The notes under the pieces were generated by a model that searched no databases, was not told the DNA's origin, and worked only from the letters and a program-made list of their open reading frames with translations. The translations under genes and the position numbers were made by a program. A DNA stretch of 34,341 nt from assembly GCA_016292015.1 (NCBI GenBank), contig JAEEZY010000035.1, forward strand, positions 1 to 34,341, read 5' to 3'. Source of the DNA: Bacteroidales bacterium. Lineage in GTDB: Bacteria > Bacteroidota > Bacteroidia > Bacteroidales > P3. Of this stretch, positions 1-6,880 are shown one piece after another (within the stretch, counting starts at the first letter, position 1; each line of letters starts with the position of its first letter).

Positions 1-60
1 CGGCTACTACAACCACCCCACCGTCGAATGCACCTGCCCCCCGGGCGCCGTCCGCCGCTA
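1..60. repeat. Terminal direct repeat, left copy
   Basis: The first 60 bases are identical to positions 34282-34341, the last 60 of the window. The match is an exact prefix-suffix overlap within comM coding sequence, and the reading frame stays open across the join. This is what a circularly closed contig or a collapsed tandem duplication looks like. The sequence alone cannot say which. Confidence 0.95.
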
Positions 61-478
61 CCTCAACAAAGTCAGCGGCCCGCTCATGGACCGCATCGAC
101 CTCCACATCGAGGTCACCCCAGTTCCCGTCACCGAACTCGGAAAGACGCTCCCCTCCGAATCCAGCGCCGTCATACGCGAACGAGTCCTCGCCGCTCGCG
201 CCATCCAGACCGAGCGCTTCAAGGACAACCCCACCGTCCACTGCAACGCTCAGATGACCAGCAAGCTCACCCGCCAGCACTGCCAGCTCTCCGACGAGTG
301 CAGCACCATAATGGAACAAGCCATGAACCGCCTGGGCCTCTCCGCCCGTGCCTACGACCGCATCCTAAGAGTAGCCCGTACCATAGCCGACCTCGAAGGC
401 AGCGCCCAAATAACCCCAACCCACCTAGGCGAAGCCATTACCTACCGCAGCCTAGACAGAGAAAGCTGGGGAAAATGA
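1..478 (+). CDS. comM: ComM/YifB-family Mg-chelatase-like ATPase, C-terminal part (5' end outside window)
   Basis: The frame starting at base 2 is open from the window edge to the TGA at 476-478. It carries ComM/YifB C-terminal hallmarks: GYYNHP, a CTCPPG segment, SGPLMDRIDLHIEV, and the family's typical ending SLDRESWGK. ComM-type proteins are AAA+ helicase-like ATPases; in studied bacteria ComM promotes branch migration during natural transformation. About 158 residues are visible here. If the window is closed on itself through the 60-base overlap, the frame extends back to about 34139, giving roughly 205 residues of the usual ~510. The N-terminal domain and Walker A would then be missing and the gene could not be functional. 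If the window is linear, a full-length gene may lie to the left. Codon use is very C-rich compared with the neighbours. Confidence 0.85.
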   Translation, partial: GYYNHPTVECTCPPGAVRRYLNKVSGPLMDRIDLHIEVTPVPVTELGKTLPSESSAVIRERVLAARAIQTERFKDNPTVHCNAQMTSKLTRQHCQLSDECSTIMEQAMNRLGLSARAYDRILRVARTIADLEGSAQITPTHLGEAITYRSLDRESWGK

Positions 479-613
479 TTGAAGCTTGAATTCAAACATC
501 GCGTCACCGCGTTCAATGTACACAGGGTAACTACGATTCAGTCTTCAGCCTGTCAGATGCCATTCATCGGCTTTGAAACGTCCACGTTATTTAATCGCGG
601 AATTTTGTAAACA

Positions 614-1951
614 TTACACATCCGTCAAAAGGAACAACATATAGAACGGCAATGTGAGCATTTGCCCTTTACGGCCGACATTGTAGTCTCCAACTTTCAA
701 CGCATTCTGTATGTGATAATGCTCCGGATTCTTCAGCACGGTTTGCATGGACTTGGCATTTCCCGAACGGGCTTTACATTCCAATGGACAGCACTCGCCC
801 TTGTAACGTATGAGGAAGTCGAGTTCCAGTCCTCCGTCTTTCTGGAAGTAGTATAGTTTGCGACCCATTTTGCAGAGAATGTCAGCAGCCAAGTTCTCGA
901 AGATGGCCCCCTTATAGCCCAACAAGTTCCCTTGCAGAATACTCCAGGCGGTACCATCCTCAAGCATACTGACCAGCAATCCAATATCCGTCATATATAC
1001 CTTGAAGACATCAGGAATGGCGTTGCCGTCAAGTGGCAGCTCGGTTATTGAGACGTTATGGCAGCGGTGGATGATACCAGCGTCTTCGATCCACTGCAAA
1101 CTGCCGACATACTGGCTCGACCGAGCCCCCTTGCGTATCACGGCATATTGGAACTTTTTGTTCTCCTTGGCCAACTGCGCGGGTATGGACTCAAAGCACT
1201 CACGTATGCGGGACTTGTCTTCCTGACGGGCGTATTTCAGCATATCGGCCTTGTAAGTCTCTATAATTCCATGTTGCACATCCAACACGTCGTTCATATT
1301 GTTTGTTTCAAGAAATGCTGTAACGGCTTCGGGCATTCCGCCCACTACCACATAGCGTAGAAGCAACTCCCGCATTCGCTGATGAATGCCTTCGTTGACT
1401 GGCGTTTCATTCAACAGGCAGTTGCGCAGATAGTCGATGTGTTGCTGTTCGATACCATTGGCCCACAGCCATTCCTCGAAGTCCATTGGGTACATAGTAA
1501 CGACCTGCTCAAATCCTACAGGGACGGAAGCATTCTCTTCCTCTGCCTGCTCCTCCTTGGTACGATAGCCATTGACACCCAAAAGAGAGCCTGTACATAT
1601 GACATCGTAGCGACCGTCAAGCTTGAAGAACTTCAACGAAGCGCGAGCATTGGGGCATTCCTGTATCTCGTCGAGTACCAGACAGGTCTTGCCTGGAATA
1701 AAGCGGGCACCCCGAATACCGGCAGAGACGGTCATAGTCAAAGTATCCACATCAAGTGCTCCGGCGAAGAATGCCTTGTATTCTCTATGCTCATGGAAAT
1801 TCAGACAGATGACATTTGGGTAGTTCTTGTTGGCGAAATCCACCACCGAACTAGTCTTTCCACATTGCCGACAGCCTTTTATCACCAATGGCTTATGCCC
1901 TTTCTTTGCCTTCCACAGACTCAATGTCTGTTCTATTTTCCTTTTATACAT
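614..1951 (-). CDS. AAA ATPase with DUF4143-type C-terminus
   Basis: The 445-aa product has a Walker A motif GCRQCGKTS near residues 26-34 and Walker B LVLDEIQE near residues 90-97. This is the layout of the stand-alone AAA_14/DUF4143 ATPases common in Bacteroidota. The C-terminal part contains LELDFLIRYKG followed by PLECKA, the D...E-x-K spacing of the PD-(D/E)XK nuclease-like fold often seen in DUF4143 proteins. Length is normal for the family and both ends look intact. Start at 1951 is the first ATG after an AT-rich leader. The biological role of these ATPases is not established and their gene neighbourhoods vary widely. It lies between an intact-looking comM 3' end and a decayed comM 3' end, so it may have been inserted here. 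Three repeated GGCGAC elements sit directly upstream. Confidence 0.85.
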   Translation of the reverse strand: MYKRKIEQTLSLWKAKKGHKPLVIKGCRQCGKTSSVVDFANKNYPNVICLNFHEHREYKAFFAGALDVDTLTMTVSAGIRGARFIPGKTCLVLDEIQECPNARASLKFFKLDGRYDVICTGSLLGVNGYRTKEEQAEEENASVPVGFEQVVTMYPMDFEEWLWANGIEQQHIDYLRNCLLNETPVNEGIHQRMRELLLRYVVVGGMPEAVTAFLETNNMNDVLDVQHGIIETYKADMLKYARQEDKSRIRECFESIPAQLAKENKKFQYAVIRKGARSSQYVGSLQWIEDAGIIHRCHNVSITELPLDGNAIPDVFKVYMTDIGLLVSMLEDGTAWSILQGNLLGYKGAIFENLAADILCKMGRKLYYFQKDGGLELDFLIRYKGECCPLECKARSGNAKSMQTVLKNPEHYHIQNALKVGDYNVGRKGQMLTLPFYMLFLLTDV

Positions 1952-1961
1952 ATTGTTTTCA

Positions 1962-2048
1962 CACTTTTAGAGGCGACTTTTTTTAGGTATTGCACATTTT
2001 TATAGGCGACTTTTTACTATATCATCGCACTTTTGAGGGCGACTTTTT
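1962..2048. promoter_or_regulatory. Three direct repeats, 33-bp period, in front of the ATPase gene
   Basis: On the plus strand a CAC(a/t)TTT...GGCGACTTTTT element occurs three times. GGCGAC lies at 1972-1977, 2005-2010 and 2038-2043, exactly 33 bp apart (about three helical turns). The array starts about 11 bp upstream of the minus-strand ATPase start codon at 1951. The regular phasing suggests cooperative binding sites for a DNA-binding protein, or an RNA leader element if transcription starts further upstream. No published motif was matched. Confidence 0.7.
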
Positions 2049-2055
2049 GTTGATG

Positions 2056-2063
2056 CAAAAATA
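2056..2063 (-). promoter_or_regulatory. Candidate Bacteroidota -7 box
   Basis: On the minus strand this reads TATTTTTG, matching the TAnnTTTG consensus of Bacteroidota housekeeping promoters. It would start transcription about 100 bp upstream of the ATPase gene and place the three 33-bp repeats in the leader. No convincing -33 TTG was found, so this is tentative. Confidence 0.35.
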
Positions 2064-2236
2064 CAATATGTTTTTATTTTTGTGTAAAATCATTTGCACC
2101 ACCCACACAAACCAATCGTTATCAAGCGTTTATACCATAATAATTATTATAGAAAGGTATTTGCTCAGCAATTCGAATACGACACATATTGGAATTTTTG
2201 TTTAGCAGCGCATTTTGTACTGAACCAATACAATTT

Positions 2237-2306
2237 CAAAAAACACTAACACCTCTCCGAAGCCATAACCTACCACTCCCTCGACAGAGAGTCTTGGGGG
2301 AAATGA
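2237..2306 (+). pseudogene. Decayed second copy of the comM 3' end
   Basis: From 2250 the plus strand encodes HLSEAITYHSLDRESWGK followed by TGA. That is the C-terminus of ComM seen at 425-478, with Gly to Ser and Arg to His changes plus mostly synonymous differences. Just upstream, 2237-2251 encodes QKTLT, matching QITPT of the intact copy, but in another frame, so a 2-base deletion separates the two pieces. Homology stops before about 2237. The synonymous divergence suggests a diverged comM allele rather than a recent copy. The two 3' ends bracket the ATPase gene as imperfect direct repeats. Confidence 0.75.
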
Positions 2307-2364
2307 TAGTGAAAATCCGTGACAATATTTTTCGGGAGAGGGGACAATACACTCCCTACCCTTC
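2307..2364. other. Short spacer downstream of the comM remnant
   Basis: This stretch completes the 413-bp gap between the ATPase gene and the 785-aa secreted protein gene. Apart from the comM remnant, the 33-bp repeats and the candidate promoter listed separately, the gap is AT-rich and I see no gene or clear hairpin terminator in it. Confidence 0.4.
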
Positions 2365-4722
2365 CTATTGTCCAGACGCACTATAATCCATCACAAGGCG
2401 TACTGACCGGCCGTTGCAGCGGCTGTATCTATTATACATTCCCACATTGCCGTCTAAGAATAACAAGCAGTATGCATTGCTATCACTGAAGTGAGTACTG
2501 GACCAATAGTAGCCTTCTGTTCCAACCAGGTCAACACTCGCACCACTACGGTAACCCGCAGCAGGCAGAAAGACTACCCCCGCTGATTCGAGCAGCCCCC
2601 ACTGCTCGGCGTTATAGATATTGCCCGAGTATGCCGCATCCGTGTTATTCACATTGATGACAGTTATACCATCTGGAATAGAAATACTGTCAGGGAACAA
2701 CATAAGACCAGCGACAGAATTCACTCTCGCTTTTGCGAAACGTGCACTGTCAGTGCCGTTTATTGTAGAGGCGGCTCTATAGTTCAGAATCGTATCCCAT
2801 TCACCTTTGGTCAACGTCCTCCACATATCGGCATTGTTGCCACCGTTTTCGATGCGATTATGTACACCCCAGTCAGCTTGGGAATAACTGCCAGTGAGGT
2901 CGTTTGTTGATGAGCCACCCACATAGTATTCGCTGTAATTGGTACTTGCCAACCACGGATCGAATCCAATGCTATCACCTGATGTTCCCCAACCGAAGAG
3001 GTCTATCCAATGTGAATTTGAGTCGGCTAAGGAGATGTTCGAATTGCTGTCACCAACATAATCATACTGATGGTCAGCAAAGCGCCAGATACCAGTCGAA
3101 GCCTGATACCGCAAGTTGCCTTTCGAGAAACGAACCTTTTTATTTGAACTTACAGTAAACACCAAATTGGATGCACAGTTTGTATCAAATGCGTCTTTAA
3201 TTGTCAAATGCAACGTATCCACACTACTACAGCCATTAGAATTGGAGTATGAATAATAATATGTTCCAGTTACTGTGTACGTCGAACCATGCCATGTGTA
3301 TCTACCGATTGCAGTCTTTGTTTCGCTGTTGTGAGTGCCGTGGTTGATGGTCAGGTGTAGAGTCAGTATGCTATCAAACCCTGCAGCATTTGTCAGCCGA
3401 TGTTGGTAATTGCCCGTACTAGTATATACGGTGCCGTACCATGCAAAACTATCGCACACCACAACCACGGTGTCGCCGGTAGTAGCGCCAAGCAATCCTG
3501 TGATGGAGTCTAAGCGGTGCATTATCGAGTCGTACCTGTGTGAGATGGAGTCCAAACGACGTATTATCGATTCATAGCTGGACGTAACGGAATCCAAACG
3601 GTGTGCAACGGCATTCATCGTGCGAAGGTTCACAGCGTCCATTTCATCTGTCGGGTCACTGAGGTGTTTTATTTGACTTCCGATAGAGTCTCCCATTGCA
3701 GCCACCGCAGCCAATGTCGGTCTATTATTAACAACGTATGCCGTATCGACATAACCTTGCCGCCTATTATATTCATTCACATCGTTGCTATCCATATAAC
3801 CTTTTTGTGTTACATAGTCAACAACGTATGCCGTATCGACATAGCCTTGCCGCCTATTATAGTCATTCACATCGTTGCTATCCATATAACCATTTTGTGT
3901 TATATAGTCAACAACGTATGCCGTATCGACATAGCCTTGCCGCCTATTATAGTTAATCACATAGTTGCTATCCATATAACCATTTTGTGTTATATAGTCA
4001 ACAACGTATGCCGTATCGACATAGCCTTGCCGCCTGTTATAGTTAATCACGTAGTTGCTATCCATATAACCATTTTGTGTTATATAGTCAACAACGTATG
4101 CCGTATCGACATAGCCTTGCTGCGTATTGTAGTTAATCACGTAGTTGCTATCCCTATACCCATTTTGTATTATATAGTTGATAATGGTATCGCCCAAATG
4201 ATATTCATTTACTATCAGCGATACGCTGTCTGCAAGTCTTGGCTTATTTCTAAGTAAGTTGTAGTCCTTATCCCACTCCGCAAAAACGGGGTCGGTCTCG
4301 GTGTAAGTCACTCCACCTGCTACGCTATCGGCCGTATGTGAGTGTAGGGCATACGGCACACTGAACAGCTGCTGCACCGTTTCAAGTGTGTAGTCGTTGC
4401 CGCCGGTCGGGTCAATCTCGCTTTTAAGGAAATACGGTCCTGCCGACCATTCGATCCCACCGAGGCTGTTCTCCTCTCTACCTACAAGTATGGTGAAAAG
4501 GCCGTTGGTGTTGGTGGCTACGGCCTGGTGGTCGCTATAAACAGCCGTGCCGTTCTCTGAGCCTTGCAGAATGGAAATCCGCACCCCCACGTTGCTGTTG
4601 CATATCAGCCTTCCTTCCGCGTCGCGCACCACAGCCTGATAAGTCAGCGTCTGCGGCACCTGCGACCAAACCGACATTGCGGCAACCATCGCCACAACAA
4701 AAAGAAGAAAACTCTTTCTCAT
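2365..4722 (-). CDS. Secreted repeat protein with coiled coil and C-terminal FISUMP-like domain
   Basis: The 785-aa product has a signal peptide (residues 1-21, ending SVWSQ) and a Bacteroidota N-terminal domain containing TYQAVVRDAEGRL and NGLFTILVG. Residues ~181-331 hold five 30-residue tandem units (YVDTAYVVDYITQNG then YMDSNYVINYNRRQG). A coiled coil of repeated RLDSI/RYDSI motifs follows at ~361-411. Next are two CDSFAWYG-like beta modules, each ending in LHLTI. The C-terminal domain (~528-784) has WRTLTKGEWDTIL, VFLPAAGYRSG, GYYWSST and SVRLV, typical of FISUMP/DUF1566-like C-type-lectin-fold domains. The stalk-plus-lectin-like-head layout suggests a surface adhesin or fibre, by inference. 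There is no T9SS sorting domain of its own. It lies 39 bp downstream of the T9SS-sorted gene on the same strand, probably in one operon. Confidence 0.8.
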   Translation of the reverse strand: MRKSFLLFVVAMVAAMSVWSQVPQTLTYQAVVRDAEGRLICNSNVGVRISILQGSENGTAVYSDHQAVATNTNGLFTILVGREENSLGGIEWSAGPYFLKSEIDPTGGNDYTLETVQQLFSVPYALHSHTADSVAGGVTYTETDPVFAEWDKDYNLLRNKPRLADSVSLIVNEYHLGDTIINYIIQNGYRDSNYVINYNTQQGYVDTAYVVDYITQNGYMDSNYVINYNRRQGYVDTAYVVDYITQNGYMDSNYVINYNRRQGYVDTAYVVDYITQNGYMDSNDVNDYNRRQGYVDTAYVVDYVTQKGYMDSNDVNEYNRRQGYVDTAYVVNNRPTLAAVAAMGDSIGSQIKHLSDPTDEMDAVNLRTMNAVAHRLDSVTSSYESIIRRLDSISHRYDSIMHRLDSITGLLGATTGDTVVVVCDSFAWYGTVYTSTGNYQHRLTNAAGFDSILTLHLTINHGTHNSETKTAIGRYTWHGSTYTVTGTYYYSYSNSNGCSSVDTLHLTIKDAFDTNCASNLVFTVSSNKKVRFSKGNLRYQASTGIWRFADHQYDYVGDSNSNISLADSNSHWIDLFGWGTSGDSIGFDPWLASTNYSEYYVGGSSTNDLTGSYSQADWGVHNRIENGGNNADMWRTLTKGEWDTILNYRAASTINGTDSARFAKARVNSVAGLMLFPDSISIPDGITVINVNNTDAAYSGNIYNAEQWGLLESAGVVFLPAAGYRSGASVDLVGTEGYYWSSTHFSDSNAYCLLFLDGNVGMYNRYSRCNGRSVRLVMDYSASGQ
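3731..4180. repeat. Five tandem 90-bp coding repeats
   Basis: The segment starting ACAACGTATGCCGTATCGAC recurs at 3731, 3821, 3911, 4001 and 4091, exactly 90 bp apart. Each unit encodes 30 residues of the minus-strand secreted protein, made of two related 15-residue halves. Units are nearly identical at DNA level, so recent expansion is likely and copy number probably varies between strains. Confidence 0.95.
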
Positions 4723-4761
4723 ATTATTGGTTGGTTGATTAGTGAATTATTTGGTTGATTT

Positions 4762-5250
4762 TTATTTTGCCTTGACTATACGGTACAACTTGGACGCCGA
4801 GCCACCCTCGACCCGCAACAGGTAGGCTCCGGCGGGAAGACCATGCAAATCCAAATTTTGTTCTTCGGTGCGGATTCTATCCTTTTTTACAAGCCGACCG
4901 TCGATGTCATAGAGTTCGTAACGCATGCCAGCGATAGAACCTTCTACGCCTATGGTCACGTTGTCTGTTGTCGGGTTGGGATAGACCTTGACGTTGAAGT
5001 CAAAAGGCACAGCTCCGTCGATCTTCAACTCCTCGACCGTGTAGGTCTGCTGCACCCCTTCGCGCATACTTGTCCGGTCGTGCTCGGCTGTATCAACTCT
5101 GTATGCGGTCTGGGTTGCCATCTGTCCCACGGAGTAGCTCACGCTGCAGGTATTCGAGCGCGCGTCGCCGCCAGTGGCAGAGAGGGAGGTCTGACATTTC
5201 AGACCTACGCCTACAAGCAGCAGAGCTGCCAACAGAAGTGTTCGTTTCAT
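4762..5250 (-). CDS. Small secreted protein with type IX secretion C-terminal sorting domain
   Basis: The 162-aa product has an N-terminal signal peptide (hydrophobic LLLAALLLVGVGL, cleavage probably near Cys19-Gln20). It ends in a Por/T9SS type A sorting domain: VKVYPNPTTDN, then YELYDIDGRLV, then LPAGAYLLRVEG. The pre-domain part is only ~65 residues and contains CSVSYSVGQ, seen in many short Bacteroidota T9SS substrates. It would be exported by Sec, then moved across the outer membrane by T9SS and the domain removed. Molecular role unknown. The gene precedes the 785-aa repeat protein gene on the same strand with a 39-bp gap. A good -7 box lies just upstream. Confidence 0.85.
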   Translation of the reverse strand: MKRTLLLAALLLVGVGLKCQTSLSATGGDARSNTCSVSYSVGQMATQTAYRVDTAEHDRTSMREGVQQTYTVEELKIDGAVPFDFNVKVYPNPTTDNVTIGVEGSIAGMRYELYDIDGRLVKKDRIRTEEQNLDLHGLPAGAYLLRVEGGSASKLYRIVKAK

Positions 5251-5273
5251 CTCTTTGAGTTAAAATTACGTTG

Positions 5274-5281
5274 CAAAAGTA
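5274..5281 (-). promoter_or_regulatory. Bacteroidota -7 promoter box for the secreted-protein pair
   Basis: The minus strand reads TACTTTTG, a perfect TAnnTTTG box 24 bp upstream of the ATG at 5250. No clear -33 TTG at standard spacing. It would serve both minus-strand genes at 5250-4762 and 4722-2365. Confidence 0.55.
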
Positions 5282-5418
5282 CATTTTTTTTTATGATTAC
5301 TGAACCTTTTTAGGCATTTCAATAAAGATTCTAAGATTAATTATTCGATTGATTTATTTACTTTCGCTCTATTTTGACATGGCTCTAGTTTATTATTCGA
5401 CTGTTATTTTCAAAAGTA

Positions 5419-5674
5419 GCGTCTCTGCGAGACGCAGAAAAGGGGCGTTCCTGCTACCACTCACTGCTCTTCGTTTGTGTGGGGTTATTGGAATACAGTC
5501 TCTCCGAGACTTTTGAAAAGGCGTTTCTGCTACCCCTCACTGCTCTTCGTTTGTGTGGGGGTATTGGAATACAGTCTCTCTGAGACTTTTGAAAAGGCGT
5601 TTCCGCTACCCCACACTGCTCTTCGTTTGTGTGGGGTTATTGGATTACAGTCTCTTCGAGACTATTGAAAAATC
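5419..5674. repeat. 76-bp tandem repeats with conserved hairpins
   Basis: About 3.3 copies of a 76-bp unit lie in the non-coding gap (anchor CACTGCTCTTCG at 5462, 5538 and 5614). Each unit holds a short hairpin with a 3-base loop. Stems are GCGTCTC/GAGACGC at 5419-5435 and AGTCTC/GAGACT at 5497-5511, 5573-5587 and 5649-5663. The outer stem pair changes from C-G to A-T with pairing preserved. A second stem, ACCCCACAC with GTGTGGGGT, flanks the CTCTTCG loop and is perfect in the third copy. The open frames here are by-products of the repeat. Conserved pairing suggests selection on structure, as DNA or RNA. Confidence 0.8.
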
Positions 5675-5689
5675 AGTCATTTGTTATAT

Positions 5690-5955
5690 AAGAGCGTTTA
5701 CTTTTCTTTTACCGTTCTTTTACTTTTCTATTACTTTTTACCTACTTTTCTTTTACATTTCTTTTACTTTTCTCCTACCTCGCTTTTACTTTTTCCTACA
5801 TCAGTCCTACTTTTCTTTTACTTTTTACCTACTTTTCTCCTAGATTTTACCTGCATTTCATCTATACAGACCCTTTACAGACCCTTTATAGACCCTTTAC
5901 TGGTTTTACAATTCTCCTACTATGGACCTATTCTGGACCCACTCTGCTCCTAGTC
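5690..5955. repeat. Long pyrimidine-rich tract with short tandem motifs
   Basis: The plus strand is dominated by T and C with recurrent TTTTAC and TTTTCT motifs. It ends with three 11-bp units CAGACCCTTTA/TAGACCCTTTA at 5867-5899. No plausible gene lies here. Together with the 76-bp repeats and ~100 bp of AT-rich DNA it makes an 840-bp non-coding gap (5251-6090) between divergently transcribed genes. Confidence 0.7.
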
Positions 5956-6002
5956 TGCTTATTCGTCACCCATATCTGAAAAAATTAAGGATTGACACCT
6001 CA

Positions 6003-6057
6003 AGTGGTCTGAAAAAAGAGGAAACCACTCGTTTTATATTTCTTTTTTGTATTTTTG
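6003..6057 (+). promoter_or_regulatory. Candidate promoter and inverted repeat for the small FISUMP gene
   Basis: TATTTTTG at 6050-6057 matches the TAnnTTTG -7 box and lies 33 bp before the ATG at 6091. Upstream, AGTGGT (about 6004-6009) and ACCACT (about 6024-6029) form an inverted repeat that could be an operator. No -33 TTG is evident. Confidence 0.45.
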
Positions 6058-6090
6058 CATCCGTTTTCAAGAAACCAAAAAAGAAAGTAT

Positions 6091-6621
6091 ATGAAAAAAG
6101 CACTACTTATTGCAATCCTGACGTTGCTCGCCGTGGTAGCTGCAGCGCAAAACGCTGACAAATCCAAAGGCACGACCCACAAGCATGACGCAGCAAAGAC
6201 ACAATCCGAGCTTGAGGGCGACGAATTGGGATTTGTTGACTTGGGACTTCCCAGCGGTACAAAGTGGCGCTCCTACAATGCACCCGGCATGTACACCTAC
6301 GAAGAGGCCGTGAACAACTTCCGCACTCGCCTGCCGACAAAAGAGCAGTGGGAAGAGCTGAAGTCCGAGTGTCAATGGGTGTGGAACGGAAATGGCTACA
6401 CGATCACCGGACCCAACAACGACACGATTTCGCTGCCCGTTGTGGGCTTTCGCAATTGCGACGGCACGGTGAGCGGTTTGAAATCGGCCGGCAACTATTG
6501 GTCCTCGACCCCCTATAATTCGACTTACGCGTGGGAAATGTACTTCGGCGCAGGGGGGACAAGTGTCTATCGAACCAAGATGTGTTACATCGAGTCAGTG
6601 CGACTGGTAAAAAACAAATAA
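6091..6621 (+). CDS. Small secreted FISUMP-like protein
   Basis: The ATG at 6091 starts a clean signal peptide (MKKALLIAILTLLAVVAAAQ); an upstream in-frame ATG at 6055 would put charged residues before it, so 6091 is preferred. The mature ~155 residues form one FISUMP/DUF1566-like domain: FVDLGLPSGTKWRSYN, then YTYEEA, RLPTKEQWEEL, VVGFRNCDG, GNYWSSTPYN and SVRLVKNK. These domains have the C-type lectin or formylglycine-enzyme-like fold and occur in many Bacteroidota exported proteins. The function here is unknown. The gene stands alone with its own promoter and is closed by a strong terminator, so it is not part of the secretion operon that follows. The same domain type ends the 785-aa protein to the left. 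Confidence 0.8.
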   Translation: MKKALLIAILTLLAVVAAAQNADKSKGTTHKHDAAKTQSELEGDELGFVDLGLPSGTKWRSYNAPGMYTYEEAVNNFRTRLPTKEQWEELKSECQWVWNGNGYTITGPNNDTISLPVVGFRNCDGTVSGLKSAGNYWSSTPYNSTYAWEMYFGAGGTSVYRTKMCYIESVRLVKNK

Positions 6622-6647
6622 GCGACCATTGTCATGGTTAACGCACG

Positions 6648-6677
6648 GAGGATACAGCAATGTATCCTCTTTTTTTT
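6648..6677 (+). terminator. Rho-independent terminator
   Basis: A perfect 9-bp stem (GAGGATACA, loop GCAA, TGTATCCTC) is followed directly by eight T residues. It lies 26 bp after the stop of the small FISUMP gene and insulates the secretion operon from upstream transcription. Confidence 0.92.
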
Positions 6678-6782
6678 GTCGGTCGGCTACATAGTGCATA
6701 AAATAATTCATACAGTCTCAATTTATTACAAACTCCGTAAATATTTTTTTGACATCCTGTTCATTTTTTGTAAAAAAAAATG

Positions 6783-6790
6783 TAATTTTG
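6783..6790 (+). promoter_or_regulatory. Candidate -7 box for the secretion operon
   Basis: TAATTTTG matches TAnnTTTG and lies 90 bp upstream of tssH, after the terminator and in very AT-rich DNA. A TTTTTTG lies only 12 bp upstream, shorter than the usual -33 spacing. This is the best promoter candidate in the gap 6678-6880, but it is not certain. Confidence 0.4.
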
Positions 6791-6880
6791 AAGCCTATTT
6801 TTATTGTTTAGTAACAAATACAAATACAAAAATACAAAAAACCGACAATTCACAGTAACATTAATTTATACATTATTCCA

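Noticed and set aside
28..489. Plus-strand Pro/Arg-rich frame at the left edge
   Set aside because: It is the comM sequence read in the wrong frame; the comM frame has the clear family motifs.
3601..4257. Plus-strand 218-residue frame with tandem repeats
   Set aside because: It lies opposite the 90-bp coding repeats of the 785-aa secreted protein; the minus strand has signal peptide, repeats and FISUMP domain in one frame.
5419..5674. CRISPR array
   Set aside because: Repeats are 76 bp with no unique spacers and no cas genes nearby.
5477..5953. Short plus-strand frames in the 76-bp repeat and pyrimidine tract
   Set aside because: They repeat the same words because the DNA is repetitive, and have no start signals or homology.
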